64,000 nucleotides of DNA from CAXMRP01 sp965216515 (GTDB taxonomy: Bacteria > Pseudomonadota > Alphaproteobacteria > Rhizobiales > Afifellaceae), in contig OZ244173.1 in assembly GCA_965216515.1 (NCBI GenBank), forward strand, positions 3,348,001 through 3,412,000, given 5' to 3'. Positions 25,097 to 34,095 of this stretch are shown here, piece by piece. The translations under genes were made by a program, and so were the position numbers. Below the pieces are notes generated by a model. It saw only the letters and a list, made by a program, of their open reading frames with translations, was not told where the DNA came from and made no database searches. Numbering within the stretch: position 1 is the first letter of the stretch; every line of letters begins with the position of its first letter.

Positions 25097-25942
25097 CTAT
25101 TCCGCCATGTAGGCGGCGAAAGCCGCCTCATGGTCCGGGTGCCAGCGCGATAGCGCCGGCCGGTTTTCGATGATGTCGCCGATCGCCCAGGCCATCCGCT
25201 TTTCGTCCATCTCGCGCGTCACAGCGCCGTCGGGACACAGGATATAGAAATCACCGGCGGCCAGGCCCGTCATCATCAGGTTGATTACCTGTTCCGGCCA
25301 CCACGCGTCATCCGGTTTTTCCGACACCCGGACTTTCGTAAAGCCGGTGAACGTGAAACCCGGTATCAGAAGATGGGCGCTCACCTGGCAGCCGTCAATA
25401 TTGCGCAACTCGTGCGCCGCCTGCTCCGTGAAGGTCTTTACCCCCGATTTGGCGACATTGTAGGCGGCATTGCCGGGCGGGCAGGTGATCCCCTGCTTCG
25501 ATCCGGTATTGATGATCGCGCCCGGCCGGCCCTGGTCGATCATCGCGCGCGCGAAGGCCTGCGTACCGTTGATGACACCCATCAGGTTGATCGACAGGAT
25601 CCGGTCCCAGGTGTCGGAGCGATCCAGCGCCTTGCCGACCTGCTCGATCCCGGCATTGTTCATCAAAACCGCAATATCGCCATGGGTGGACAGGGTCTTG
25701 TCGCGAAGCTTGTCCAGTTCGGCGGCCTGGCTGACGTCGGCCTCCGCCGCGGTAACGCGTGCCCCGCCTGACATCCCGCCGAGCCGGTCGGCCTCCTTGT
25801 GCAGCAACGCCGTGTCGATGTCGGCCATCACCACGTTCATGCCCAGATTCAGGAACCGCTCCGATGCCGCCAGGCCAATTCCGCTCGCCGCGCCGGTGAC
25901 CACGGCTGTTCGGCCCGGTTCGATCGCCGCATGTTGATTCAT
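25097..25942 (-). CDS. Short-chain dehydrogenase/reductase
   Basis: A 281-residue classical SDR: nucleotide-binding TGAASGIGLA near residue 17, NNAG (MNNAGIEQ), catalytic Ser in INTGSKQGI and the YNVAKSG catalytic Tyr/Lys. After the core there is a C-terminal extension (WWPEQVINLMMTGLAAGDFY, MAWAIGDIIENRP) as in SDRs that act on larger substrates. Start ATG 25942 follows GGAGGAGT. It runs in the same direction as iolG, 110 bp downstream of it, but is preceded by an empty 250-bp stretch on the other side (24849-25096). The substrate is unknown. Confidence 0.87.
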   Translation of the reverse strand: MNQHAAIEPGRTAVVTGAASGIGLAASERFLNLGMNVVMADIDTALLHKEADRLGGMSGGARVTAAEADVSQAAELDKLRDKTLSTHGDIAVLMNNAGIEQVGKALDRSDTWDRILSINLMGVINGTQAFARAMIDQGRPGAIINTGSKQGITCPPGNAAYNVAKSGVKTFTEQAAHELRNIDGCQVSAHLLIPGFTFTGFTKVRVSEKPDDAWWPEQVINLMMTGLAAGDFYILCPDGAVTREMDEKRMAWAIGDIIENRPALSRWHPDHEAAFAAYMAE

Positions 25943-26052
25943 GATCGGATACTCCTCCTGCCGGTCGAACGCGTGACCTGCGCTCGATACGGATTTGTCT
26001 TTGTTTCTCTGCGGTCCGGCTTCACCGCCGGCGGCGGCTGATTTCGCCGCTC

Positions 26053-27060
26053 TCAGCCGATTTCCTCGACGCGAACGGCGCGCTTTTCGGCGATCGAAAG
26101 ATAGGCCGCCTCGGCCAGCATAAGGGCGCGCCGGCCGTCCTCGAACCCGACCTCACAGGGCTTGCCGCTCTCGATGGCGGCGACAAAGGCGTCGATCTCC
26201 GCGGTGAACGCCTCTTTGTAGCGTTCGATGAAAAAATAGAGATAGGGTTCCGCCGCTTCCACGGCGGTTTTTCCGTATCGCTCAAGACCATGGGAATTGC
26301 GGTTGCCCGACACCAGCATGCCCGCCCGGCCAAGAAGCTCGATCCGCTGGTCGTAGCCGTATACGGCAGTGCGTGAATTGTTGATGTGGCACATTTTGCC
26401 GTCGGCGGTGCGCATTGTGATCATGGCGCTGTCGACCTCGTCGAGTTCCCGCCCCAGTTCCGGATCGATCAGCGCATCGGCGACCGCAAAGACTTCCACC
26501 GGTTCGTCATCGAGCATGAACCGGGCAAGGTCGAAATCATGGATTGTCATGTCGCGAAGTAGGCCGCCGGCCACTTCCAGATAGGATTTCGGCGGCAACT
26601 CCGGATCCCGTGAAGTAATGATCACCTGGTGCAGGTCGCCGATTTCGCCGGCCAGCATTCCGTCGCGGGCGGCCCGATGGCCGGGGTCGAAACGACGGTT
26701 GAATCCGATCTGTATTGGCACGTCGGCGTCCTTGATCCGTTCCGCACAAAGATTGACGCGCGCCAGGCTGAGATCGATCGGCTTCTCGCACAGGATTGCC
26801 TTGCCGGCCGCCGCCGCCGCCTCGATCAGATCGGCATGTGTGTCCGTCGAGGTGGCAATCAGGACCGCGCCGATTTCCGGGTCGTCCATGATTTCCGCGA
26901 CATCCTTCGCCGCTTTGCAATCGTGCCGCGCCGCCGTTTCGTCCGCCGAAGGGCCATGGACGTCATAGACCGAACGCAGAGTGACGCGCGGATGGCGATC
27001 GAGGTTGTCGGCATGCATCTTTCCGATCCGGCCGCAGCCCAGAATTGCCATCTGTACCAT
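26053..27060 (-). CDS. iolG: Inositol 2-dehydrogenase (Gfo/Idh/MocA family)
   Basis: A 335-residue NAD-dependent dehydrogenase: N-terminal AILGCGRIGKMHADNL, catalytic CEKPIDLSLA, GFNRRFDPGHRA and TIHDFDLARFML, all of which match inositol dehydrogenases. It would oxidise myo-inositol to scyllo-inosose, the substrate of IolE. The start ATG 27060 lies ten bases after GAGGAG; the frame extends upstream to 27105 without need. It is divergent from iolD across 121 bp that contains strong dyads. The annotation as iolG relies on this neighbourhood, since related enzymes act on other polyols. Confidence 0.82.
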   Translation of the reverse strand: MVQMAILGCGRIGKMHADNLDRHPRVTLRSVYDVHGPSADETAARHDCKAAKDVAEIMDDPEIGAVLIATSTDTHADLIEAAAAAGKAILCEKPIDLSLARVNLCAERIKDADVPIQIGFNRRFDPGHRAARDGMLAGEIGDLHQVIITSRDPELPPKSYLEVAGGLLRDMTIHDFDLARFMLDDEPVEVFAVADALIDPELGRELDEVDSAMITMRTADGKMCHINNSRTAVYGYDQRIELLGRAGMLVSGNRNSHGLERYGKTAVEAAEPYLYFFIERYKEAFTAEIDAFVAAIESGKPCEVGFEDGRRALMLAEAAYLSIAEKRAVRVEEIG

Positions 27061-27129
27061 CTGATGTATCTCCTCGTTCGGTCTGTGCGCTTTGCCCAGG
27101 ATCATTGCGGTGATTTGAACTTGTCAATA

Positions 27130-27157
27130 AAAACGTTTTGGCGGCGATCCGCCAAAA
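27130..27157. promoter_or_regulatory. Overlapping palindromes between iolG and iolD, candidate operator
   Basis: AAAACGTTTT (27130-27139) is a perfect palindrome with the CG centre seen in many LacI-type operators. It overlaps a perfect 9-4-9 inverted repeat, TTTTGGCGG (27136-27144) and CCGCCAAAA (27149-27157). The elements end 25 bp before the iolD start codon, where a bound repressor would block initiation. No regulator gene is adjacent. Confidence 0.5.
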
Positions 27158-27181
27158 AAATATCCGGGGAGGCAGGACGGT

Positions 27182-29029
27182 ATGTCGGATTCCACTGTGC
27201 GCTTGACCATGGGCCAGGCGCTGGTTCGCTATTTGTGCAACCAGTTTACCGAGGTCGATGGCGAACGGGTACCCCTGTTCGCGGGTCTGTTTGGCATCTT
27301 CGGCCATGGCAACGTCACATGCCTGGCCGAGGCGCTGGAGGACGTCCAGGACACACTGCCGACCTGGCGCGGCCAGAACGAACAGTCCATGGCGCTGGCC
27401 GCCATCGGATTTGCCAAGGCCAGGCGCCGCCGGCAGATCATGATTGCCCTCGCCTCCATCGGGCCGGGTTCCACGAACATGGTGACCGCGGCTGGTGTGG
27501 CCCATTCCAACCGCCTGCCGGTTCTGCTTCTGGGTGGCGATATCTTCGCCAATCGCCGCCCGGATCCGGTGCTGCAACAGGTCGAGCATTTCAACAATCC
27601 GACCACGTCGGTCAACGACGCTTTCAAGGCCGTGACCCGCTATTGGGACCGCATTACCCATCCCGAACAGATTATCTCCTCGCTGCCCCAGGCCGTTGCC
27701 GCCATGCTCGATCCGGCCGATTGCGGGCCGGCGTTCATCGGCCTTTGCCAGGACACACAGGAACTGGCTTGCGACTATCCGGCGGCCTTTTTTGCACCGA
27801 CGGTGCATGCAATTCCCCGTCCGCGGCCGGACAGCGGCCGCCTGGCCGAGGCAGCACGTCTTCTGGCGTCCGCCCGGCGGCCCCTGATCATATCCGGTGG
27901 CGGTGTGCGCTATTCGCTCGCCGACGCCGTGGTTGGCGATTTTGCCGAGGCGCGCGGCATCCCCCTCGCCGAGACCATTGCCGGCAAGGGCGCCGTGGCG
28001 CACGATCATCCCGCCCATGTCGGGCCGATCGGTGTGATCGGATCGGCGTCCGCCAACGCCATGGCCGAGCAGGCCGACGTCATCGTGGCGATCGGCACCC
28101 GGCTTCAGGATTTCACGACAGGCTCCTGGTCGGCCTTCGCTCCCGATGCCAGGTTCATCTCCATCAATGCGGCGCGATACGATGCCACCAAGCATCGGGC
28201 GCTTGCCGTGACAGGCGACGCCCGGGAATCGGTCTGCGAACTCGACGAGGCCCTGGGCGACTGGTCCGCCGACGAGGCGTGGACCGAAAAGGGCAGAACC
28301 GAGTTTGCCAGCTGGAATGCCCTGCTGGACGATCTGCAGAAGCCGACCAATGCGCCGGTGCCGACCTATGCCCAGATTGTCGGCGCGGTCAACCGCCGTG
28401 CGGGGGCGCGTGACCTGATGATCAGCGCCGCGGGTGGCCTGCCGGGCGAGACGACCAAGGGGTGGCGGGTCAAGACGCCGGGGACGTTTGATTGCGAATT
28501 CGGCTATTCCTGCATGGGCTATGAAATTTCCGCGGGCTGGGGCGCCGCCATGGCCGATTCCAGCCGCACGCCGATCGTCATGGTCGGTGACGGCACGTAC
28601 ATGATGATGAACTCGGATATCTACTCGTCGGTACTCACCGGCCACAAGCTGATCATCGTCGTTTGCGACAATGGCGGTTACGCGGTCATCAACAGGCTGC
28701 AGAATTTCAAGGGCGGCCAGTCCTTCAACAACCTGATCAAGGACTGCCGGGTCAAGGCGCCCTTTGCTGTCGATTTCGCCAAGCATGCCGAATCCATGGG
28801 CGCGCTCGCCCGCAAGGTGGAAAGCATCGGCGATCTTGAGCAGGCGTTGGACTGGGCCTACACCACTGACCGCACGACGGTCATTTCCATTGTCTGCGAC
28901 GCCGATGAATGGGTGCCGGGGGATGCCTGGTGGGATGTCGGCGTTCCCGAGGTCAGCGACAAGGAAAGCGTCCGCGCCGCGCGGGCCGACCATGAATTGG
29001 GCCGCAGGAAGCAGCGCGTGGGCGTTTGA
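27182..29029 (+). CDS. iolD: 3D-(3,5/4)-trihydroxycyclohexane-1,2-dione acylhydrolase
   Basis: A 615-residue ThDP enzyme that opens the cyclohexane ring in myo-inositol degradation. The N-terminus LTMGQALVRYLCNQFTEVDG and FGIFGHGNVTCLAEAL are specific to IolD. The catalytic Glu is in RGQNEQSMALAAIGFAKA, and the ThDP motif is GDGTYMMMNSDIYSS...CDNGGYAVIN. Start ATG 27182 follows GGGGAGGCAGG. The stop TGA overlaps the next possible start. It is followed directly by iolE and an SDR gene. The protein is distinct from the other ThDP enzyme of this window at 6330-8105. Confidence 0.94.
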   Translation: MSDSTVRLTMGQALVRYLCNQFTEVDGERVPLFAGLFGIFGHGNVTCLAEALEDVQDTLPTWRGQNEQSMALAAIGFAKARRRRQIMIALASIGPGSTNMVTAAGVAHSNRLPVLLLGGDIFANRRPDPVLQQVEHFNNPTTSVNDAFKAVTRYWDRITHPEQIISSLPQAVAAMLDPADCGPAFIGLCQDTQELACDYPAAFFAPTVHAIPRPRPDSGRLAEAARLLASARRPLIISGGGVRYSLADAVVGDFAEARGIPLAETIAGKGAVAHDHPAHVGPIGVIGSASANAMAEQADVIVAIGTRLQDFTTGSWSAFAPDARFISINAARYDATKHRALAVTGDARESVCELDEALGDWSADEAWTEKGRTEFASWNALLDDLQKPTNAPVPTYAQIVGAVNRRAGARDLMISAAGGLPGETTKGWRVKTPGTFDCEFGYSCMGYEISAGWGAAMADSSRTPIVMVGDGTYMMMNSDIYSSVLTGHKLIIVVCDNGGYAVINRLQNFKGGQSFNNLIKDCRVKAPFAVDFAKHAESMGALARKVESIGDLEQALDWAYTTDRTTVISIVCDADEWVPGDAWWDVGVPEVSDKESVRAARADHELGRRKQRVGV

Positions 29030-29043
29030 TGGAAGACCGCACG

Positions 29044-29943
29044 ATGAAAGCCAGATTGGGCATCGCGCCGATCGCCTGGTGGAACGACGATCTTGAGGAA
29101 TTGAGCGACGACGTGTCGCTTGAGGAATGCCTGCGCCAGGCAAGCCTTGCCGGCTACACCGGCATGGAAACCGGCCGCCGGTTTCCGATGGATCCGGCGG
29201 TCCTTGGCCCCATACTCGATCGCTACGGGATCCGGGTTTGCGGCGGCTGGTTTTCCGGCCTGCTGCTCGATGGCGAGCTTGCCGCGGAGAAGGATCGCAT
29301 CGCCGAGCAGATGGCCTTTTTCAAGGCGACCGGCGCGCCGTGCATCGTCTATGGCGAGACGGCCCGCTCCATTCAGGGCGACCGGTCCGTGCCGCTTGCC
29401 GCCAAGCCTCGGCTTGGCGCGGACGAAATGCGGGACTATGCCCGAAAAATGACGATGTTCGGCGAATGGTGCGCCGAACAGGGAATGCCGCTCGCCTATC
29501 ACCATCACATGGCCGCCGTTGTCGAGACCGAGCCTGAGCTTGATCTTTTCATGAAGCACTCCGGCGAAGGCATTCCGCTGCTGTATGACGCCGGCCACAT
29601 GGCCTTTGCCGGTGGCGATGTGCTCCGTGTCATCGACAACCATCACGCCCGCATAACCCACGTTCACACCAAGGACATTCGGCGCCCGGTTGTCGACGGG
29701 CTCGACAGGTCCTCGCAATCCTTCCTCGACGCCGTGGTCAAGGGGGCGTTCACGGTGCCCGGCGATGGCGATCTGGATTTCGAGGCCATCGTCAAGCGGC
29801 TCGCTTCCTACGGCTATGAGGGCTGGTTCGTTGTCGAGGCGGAACAGGATCCCAAACCCAATCCGCCACTTCAAATGGCAAAGATCGGACACAAGGAACT
29901 GCTGCGCGTTATGGCCGCGGCGGGCTACGAGGTGGTTCAATGA
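29044..29943 (+). CDS. iolE: myo-Inosose-2 dehydratase
   Basis: A xylose-isomerase-type TIM barrel of 299 residues. MKARLGIAPIAWWNDDLEEL is the conserved IolE start. Metal/catalytic patches YHHHMAAVVETEPELD, LLYDAGHMAFAGGD, ITHVHTKDIR and WFVVEAEQDPK match the family. It dehydrates scyllo-inosose to the dione used by IolD. I choose ATG 29044 because GGAAGA lies just upstream; ATG 29029, which overlaps the iolD stop, would add five residues. The gene overlaps the SDR gene by four bases (ATGA). Confidence 0.93.
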   Translation: MKARLGIAPIAWWNDDLEELSDDVSLEECLRQASLAGYTGMETGRRFPMDPAVLGPILDRYGIRVCGGWFSGLLLDGELAAEKDRIAEQMAFFKATGAPCIVYGETARSIQGDRSVPLAAKPRLGADEMRDYARKMTMFGEWCAEQGMPLAYHHHMAAVVETEPELDLFMKHSGEGIPLLYDAGHMAFAGGDVLRVIDNHHARITHVHTKDIRRPVVDGLDRSSQSFLDAVVKGAFTVPGDGDLDFEAIVKRLASYGYEGWFVVEAEQDPKPNPPLQMAKIGHKELLRVMAAAGYEVVQ

Positions 29944-30761
29944 GCAGAATCGATGGAAAAGTGGCTGTCGTCACCGGCGGTACGCAGGGTCTGGGCGCCG
30001 CGATTGCGACCTTGTTTGCCGAACGCGGCGCGTCCGGCCTCCTGACGCTCGGGCGGAACGCGGAGAAGGGCAAGGCGGTGGCCGCGCGGATCAACGACCA
30101 GTCCGGATGTGATGTCCGGTTTGTCCGCGCCGATCTTGAATCCGTCGCCGATTGCCGCGCCGTCATCGCATCGGCGGTCGAGGAATTCGGTCGTGTCGAT
30201 ATCCTCGTCAATGCCGCCGGGTTGACCGACCGGGGGAACATACTCGACACATCCCCGGAACTGTTCGACCGCATGTTTGCGATCAATGTCCGCGCCCCGT
30301 TTTTTCTGATTCAGGATGCCGTCAAGGACATGATCGCCAAGGGAACAGCCGGGTCGATTGTCAATATCGGCTCGACATCGGCCCTGGCCGGTCAGCCCTT
30401 CATCGCCCCTTATTGCGCGTCCAAGGGGGCCTTGGCGACGCTCACCCGAAACACCGGATTTGCGCTCCTGCGCAACCGGATCCGCTGCAATCAGCTCAAT
30501 ATCGGCTGGATGGCATCGGAGGGCGAGGATCGGATCCAGCGCGAATATCACCAGGCCGCCGAGGACTGGCTGGACGCGGCCGCCGCCGCCCAACCGTTCG
30601 GCCGCCTGATCGATCCCCGTGAAGTGGCGCGGGCCGTCGCGTTTCTGGCGTCCGGGGAATCGGGAATGATGACCGGGTCGGTGGTCCAGTTCGATCAGTC
30701 GGTCTGGGGCGGTTACGAATTCGCGCCGCCAACGCCGGAAGGTCCGATGACACTGGCGTAA
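29940..30761 (+). CDS. Short-chain dehydrogenase/reductase in the inositol operon
   Basis: A 273-residue SDR: TGGTQGLGAA at the N-terminus, NAAG (LVNAAGLTD), catalytic Ser in NIGSTSALAGQ and YCASKGALATLTRN. It overlaps iolE by four bases and ends the operon before a terminator. It may oxidise an alternative inositol isomer or another polyol. The C-terminal part (GYEFAPPTPEG) is short. The exact substrate is unknown. Confidence 0.88.
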   Translation: MSRIDGKVAVVTGGTQGLGAAIATLFAERGASGLLTLGRNAEKGKAVAARINDQSGCDVRFVRADLESVADCRAVIASAVEEFGRVDILVNAAGLTDRGNILDTSPELFDRMFAINVRAPFFLIQDAVKDMIAKGTAGSIVNIGSTSALAGQPFIAPYCASKGALATLTRNTGFALLRNRIRCNQLNIGWMASEGEDRIQREYHQAAEDWLDAAAAAQPFGRLIDPREVARAVAFLASGESGMMTGSVVQFDQSVWGGYEFAPPTPEGPMTLA

Positions 30762-30858
30762 CGGATACGGGCCGACCGTTGACGGGTCGTCGCCGGAGGC
30801 GGATTTCGCCATCCAGCGTCAGCGATGATCCCCGACAGAATGCCGCGCCGAGCAAAAG

Positions 30859-30885
30859 GAGGGGCGGAACGGGGTTCCGCCCCTC
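30859..30885. terminator. Bidirectional rho-independent terminator
   Basis: Perfect 12-bp arms (30859-30870 and 30874-30885) flank a GGG loop in the convergent gap between the SDR gene and the ABC binding-protein gene. On the minus strand the hairpin is followed by CCTTTTGC, on the plus strand by TTGTCC, so it should work best for the ABC operon. No gene is seen elsewhere in 30762-30978. Confidence 0.75.
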
Positions 30886-30978
30886 TTGTCCGGTCGCCGT
30901 CCGGTCGGCCCGCCGGGTCAATCGGCGTTGAACCGGTTTCAGGCCCGGTTGCCGTCCGCTTTCGGATCGGACGGCCGG

Positions 30979-31983
30979 TTACTGCGCGATGCAGGTGTCG
31001 ACATTCTCAGGCGTGCAGACATCGAGGCCTGTATAGGTCGGGTCGGATGGCGCATCGCCGCCGGCCGCCATCTGAGCGAAGGCCTTCATCACCCGATAGC
31101 CCATCTCGAAAGGCCGCTGGCCGACCTGTCCGGCCGAATAGCCTTCCTTCATCTGGTCGATCTGCACCGGCAGCGTATCTGCAACAACAAGCGCCAGCGA
31201 ACCGTCGGCGATCATGCCCTTGTAGGGCTCGACTGCGGCACGGTTTGCATCCGGTACGAACTGCGGAAAGCCGCCGGTCGGAAGGAATGCATCGACTTCC
31301 GGATTGGCGGCCATGAAGTCCTCGAACTGCTGAACCGAAAGCGGGAAGTCGTCGTTGGTGTACAGCGGGCAGCCGTCCGCCTCTGTCCAGCCGTTCTGGC
31401 CGGTCAGGCGTTCGCCCGGCGAGGTGGTGCCGGACATGCCGCCGAGCGTATCACGGATACCCTGCATGCGTTCGTTGTGGTTGGCCGCGGCCGCGCCACC
31501 GGACTGGATGCACACCGTTCCGCCGCTCGGTTTGATCTTCATGGCGATCTTGGCCAGATTCACGCCGATCTCGTAGTTGTGCGTGCCGATATAGGCGACA
31601 CGAAGATCGTAGTTGTCGGGCAGCAGGTCGGAGTCCCAGGTCAGCATCGGAATGCCGGCCTCTTTGGCCGCCTGGGCCGCCACCGCCATGGCCGCCGCAT
31701 TTGCCGGAGCCACACCGATACCCTTCACGTTTCCGCGTGCGATCAGATCCATGACGATCTGGACCTGCTCGTCACCACCGCCATGTTCGCCGGGGCCGAT
31801 ATATTCGCACTTGAACGCGCCGTTCGATTCGCCTTCGGCTTTCTTGCAGCCATCACGCGCCTGATCAAAGAACGGATTGTTCATGTTTTTCGGCACGAGG
31901 GCGAAGATGTCCTCGGCCATCGCCGTTGAGCCGACCGAGAAGGCCGACACGGCAAATACTGTGGATATAAGCAGATTTCTCAA
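30979..31983 (-). CDS. Sugar/inositol ABC transporter periplasmic binding protein
   Basis: A 334-residue type-1 periplasmic binding protein of the ribose/inositol class. The signal peptide is LRNLLISTVFAVSAFSVGSTA, cleaved near AMAED. The mature part begins IFALVPKNMNNPFFDQARDG, the typical start of this family, and has IMDLIARGNVKGIGVAPANA and TWDSDLLPDN. Cysteine pairs (CKKAEGESNGAFKC; CTPENVDTC) could form disulfides. The start is TTG 31983, preceded by GGGAGGAAAG; no ATG fits. It is the last gene of the ATPase - permease - binding protein operon and converges on the iolDE operon, so inositol is the likely ligand. Confidence 0.88.
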   Translation of the reverse strand: MRNLLISTVFAVSAFSVGSTAMAEDIFALVPKNMNNPFFDQARDGCKKAEGESNGAFKCEYIGPGEHGGGDEQVQIVMDLIARGNVKGIGVAPANAAAMAVAAQAAKEAGIPMLTWDSDLLPDNYDLRVAYIGTHNYEIGVNLAKIAMKIKPSGGTVCIQSGGAAAANHNERMQGIRDTLGGMSGTTSPGERLTGQNGWTEADGCPLYTNDDFPLSVQQFEDFMAANPEVDAFLPTGGFPQFVPDANRAAVEPYKGMIADGSLALVVADTLPVQIDQMKEGYSAGQVGQRPFEMGYRVMKAFAQMAAGGDAPSDPTYTGLDVCTPENVDTCIAQ

Positions 31984-32023
31984 ACTTTCCTCCCTGGTTT
32001 GTGCCGCCCCAACTGGCGCGGCA

Positions 32024-33139
32024 TCATGAACGACCCCACCGTGGCAGGATCGCATCTCTCAAAGTTGCAATAACACTGTTACCGCTGGTCTGGAGTCCGA
32101 TCAGGACGGCCAGAATGATGAAGAGGCCGACAAAGGCGCCCTGCCAGTTGGAGTCGATTCCGGCCATGAGGAGCGCGTTGCGGATCACCTCGAGCAGTGC
32201 TGCGCCGACGATCGCGCCATATGCCGTGCCCGATCCGCCCATCAGGTTCGCGCCGCCGATAACGGTGGCGGCGATAACCCGCAATTCGTAGGTCTGCCCG
32301 AGCGCGTTGATCGCCGACCCGGTGTAGCCGAGGACAAGAAGTGCCGAGATCGATGCGCAGAATGCCGAAAAGACATAGGCCTGAAACTTGATGAAATCGA
32401 CGTTCACGCCGGTCAACCGGGCGGCCTGCTCGTTGCCGCCGATCGCAAACAGGTGGCGACCCCATGCCCTGTATTTGAAGACATACCCGACGACCAGCGC
32501 CAGGATCACCATGATCCAGAAACGCGACGAAAATGCCGGTATCCAGTCGGGCCAGAAATCGCCCTCCACATTCGGCGGGAATTTCGCCTGTCCGATCGCT
32601 TTCACGATCGGGGCATCCGGCCCGAACTTATAGAGCATCTGGTTGCCGGACACGACGACAGCGAGTGACCGGGCAATCGACATCATGCCGAGCGTCACGA
32701 CAAACGGCGACATACCCACATAGGCAATCAGGAATCCGTTCACGGCACCACATGCCAGCCCCGCCAGCAGTCCCATCGCAAACGCCACATACCAGGGATA
32801 TTCCGCGGTCAGGAACAGACCGGCGACGATGGCGACAAGACCCATGATCGAACCGACGGAAAGGTCGATGCCGGCGGTGATGATCACGCAGGTCATGCCC
32901 AGCGCCATGATCCCGAATATGGCGAAATTCCGGGTGATATTCGCCATGTTCTGAGCAGTCAGGAAACTCGGCTGGTACAGTCCGATTCCAATCGAGACCA
33001 CCACGAGCGCAACCGTGACCCAAAACGGCTGGCTGGTCAGGATTTTCTGCAGGAATGTCTGTTCTTCCAGGCCGGCAATGTCGCCGATGGCGACAGGCCC
33101 GGCATCCTCGATGGTGTCCAGTGCGGTGTCAGGCGGCAT
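32024..33139 (-). CDS. Sugar/inositol ABC transporter permease (RbsC family)
   Basis: A 371-residue inner-membrane permease with about ten membrane segments. Landmarks are MALGMTCVIITAGIDLSVGS, the cytoplasmic coupling loop YVFKYRAWGRHLFAIGGNE and ATVIGGANLMGGSGT. The soluble N-terminal ~35 residues are acidic. It overlaps the ATPase gene by eleven bases and precedes the binding protein by 40 bp. It belongs to the family that carries ribose, xylose, fructose and inositol. Confidence 0.92.
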   Translation of the reverse strand: MPPDTALDTIEDAGPVAIGDIAGLEEQTFLQKILTSQPFWVTVALVVVSIGIGLYQPSFLTAQNMANITRNFAIFGIMALGMTCVIITAGIDLSVGSIMGLVAIVAGLFLTAEYPWYVAFAMGLLAGLACGAVNGFLIAYVGMSPFVVTLGMMSIARSLAVVVSGNQMLYKFGPDAPIVKAIGQAKFPPNVEGDFWPDWIPAFSSRFWIMVILALVVGYVFKYRAWGRHLFAIGGNEQAARLTGVNVDFIKFQAYVFSAFCASISALLVLGYTGSAINALGQTYELRVIAATVIGGANLMGGSGTAYGAIVGAALLEVIRNALLMAGIDSNWQGAFVGLFIILAVLIGLQTSGNSVIATLRDAILPRWGRS

Positions 33140-33869
33140 GAATAGCTCCCGTGATCAGTCCGGTGATCTCTTCCGGCGAGGTGTCGGCGGTCTTTTTGTC
33201 GGCAACCTTGCTGCCGCGGCGCAACACTGTGATACGGTCACACACCGCAAAGACGTCGGGCATGCGGTGGGAAATGAGGACAACGGCATGGCCGGTGTCT
33301 TTCAGCCGGCGGATCAGGTCCAGGACCTCCGCCACCTGGCGCACGGAGATTGCCGCTGTCGGCTCGTCCATCAAAACGATTTTCGGATCGCTCAGCCGCG
33401 TCCGCGCGATCGCGACTGCCTGCCTCTGCCCGCCCGACATCTGGCGCACCAGATCACGGGGACGGGTCTCCGATTTCAGTTCCGCGAACAATTCCGCCGA
33501 TTTCTTGAACATCGTCGGAAAGTCGAGAAGCTTCAACGGCCCGATGCGCCGCAGGACTTCGCGCCCGAGGAACACATTGGCCGCCGCGGTCAGGTTGTCG
33601 CAAAGCGCCAGATCCTGATACACGACCTCGATTCCCGCCTGGCGTGCATCGACCGGCCGGCTGAAGTGAACTTCCTTGTTCTCCACCAGGATCGATCCGC
33701 CGGTTGGCGGGAAATTTCCGGCGATGATCTTCACCAGTGTCGACTTGCCGGCGCCGTTGTCGCCCATCAGGCCGACCGCTTCGCCTTCGACAACGGAAAA
33801 GTCCACCGATTGCAGCGCCTGTATCGCGCCGAAATTCTTGGAAATTTTCTGGAGTTCCAGGACTGTCAT
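33129..33869 (-). CDS. Sugar/inositol ABC transporter ATP-binding protein (single domain, FrcA-like)
   Basis: A 246-residue ATPase with Walker A GDNGAGKST, signature MSGGQRQAVAIAR and Walker B IVLMDEPTAAI. Most ribose-type systems use a fused double ATPase of about 500 residues; this one has a single domain like the rhizobial fructose transporter FrcA. Start ATG 33869 is preceded by GGGAGG ten bases upstream; the longer frame to 34097 is Cys/Arg-rich and not family-like. It heads the operon with permease and binding protein and is divergent from an aldo/keto reductase gene. Confidence 0.9.
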   Translation of the reverse strand: MTVLELQKISKNFGAIQALQSVDFSVVEGEAVGLMGDNGAGKSTLVKIIAGNFPPTGGSILVENKEVHFSRPVDARQAGIEVVYQDLALCDNLTAAANVFLGREVLRRIGPLKLLDFPTMFKKSAELFAELKSETRPRDLVRQMSGGQRQAVAIARTRLSDPKIVLMDEPTAAISVRQVAEVLDLIRRLKDTGHAVVLISHRMPDVFAVCDRITVLRRGSKVADKKTADTSPEEITGLITGAIHAA

Positions 33870-34095
33870 GTTTGCGAGCCTCCCGTCCGTTGCTGCTCTT
33901 GTATGCTTCACCCCGCACAGAGGGCAGCACGGCAGTTCGGACTTGCCGTCAAAGCCTAGCCTCAACCGAATACGCAATTCAAGGCAATGGGCGACAGCCG
34001 GTGCGCGACCTCCCGGTGCGCCGGCACATCCGGCTGGACTTCGGCGCGGTCGGCTGCAACTGTTTGCCGGGGAAATGCAGGAAGGGGAGAGGGAC

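Noticed and set aside
27136..27157. Rho-independent terminator
   Set aside because: The stem is perfect but the T-run precedes rather than follows it on the minus strand and there are A residues after it on the plus strand; it lies between divergent promoters.
26963..29143. 726-codon minus-strand frame opposite iolD
   Set aside because: It is the antisense shadow of iolD; no protein family features.
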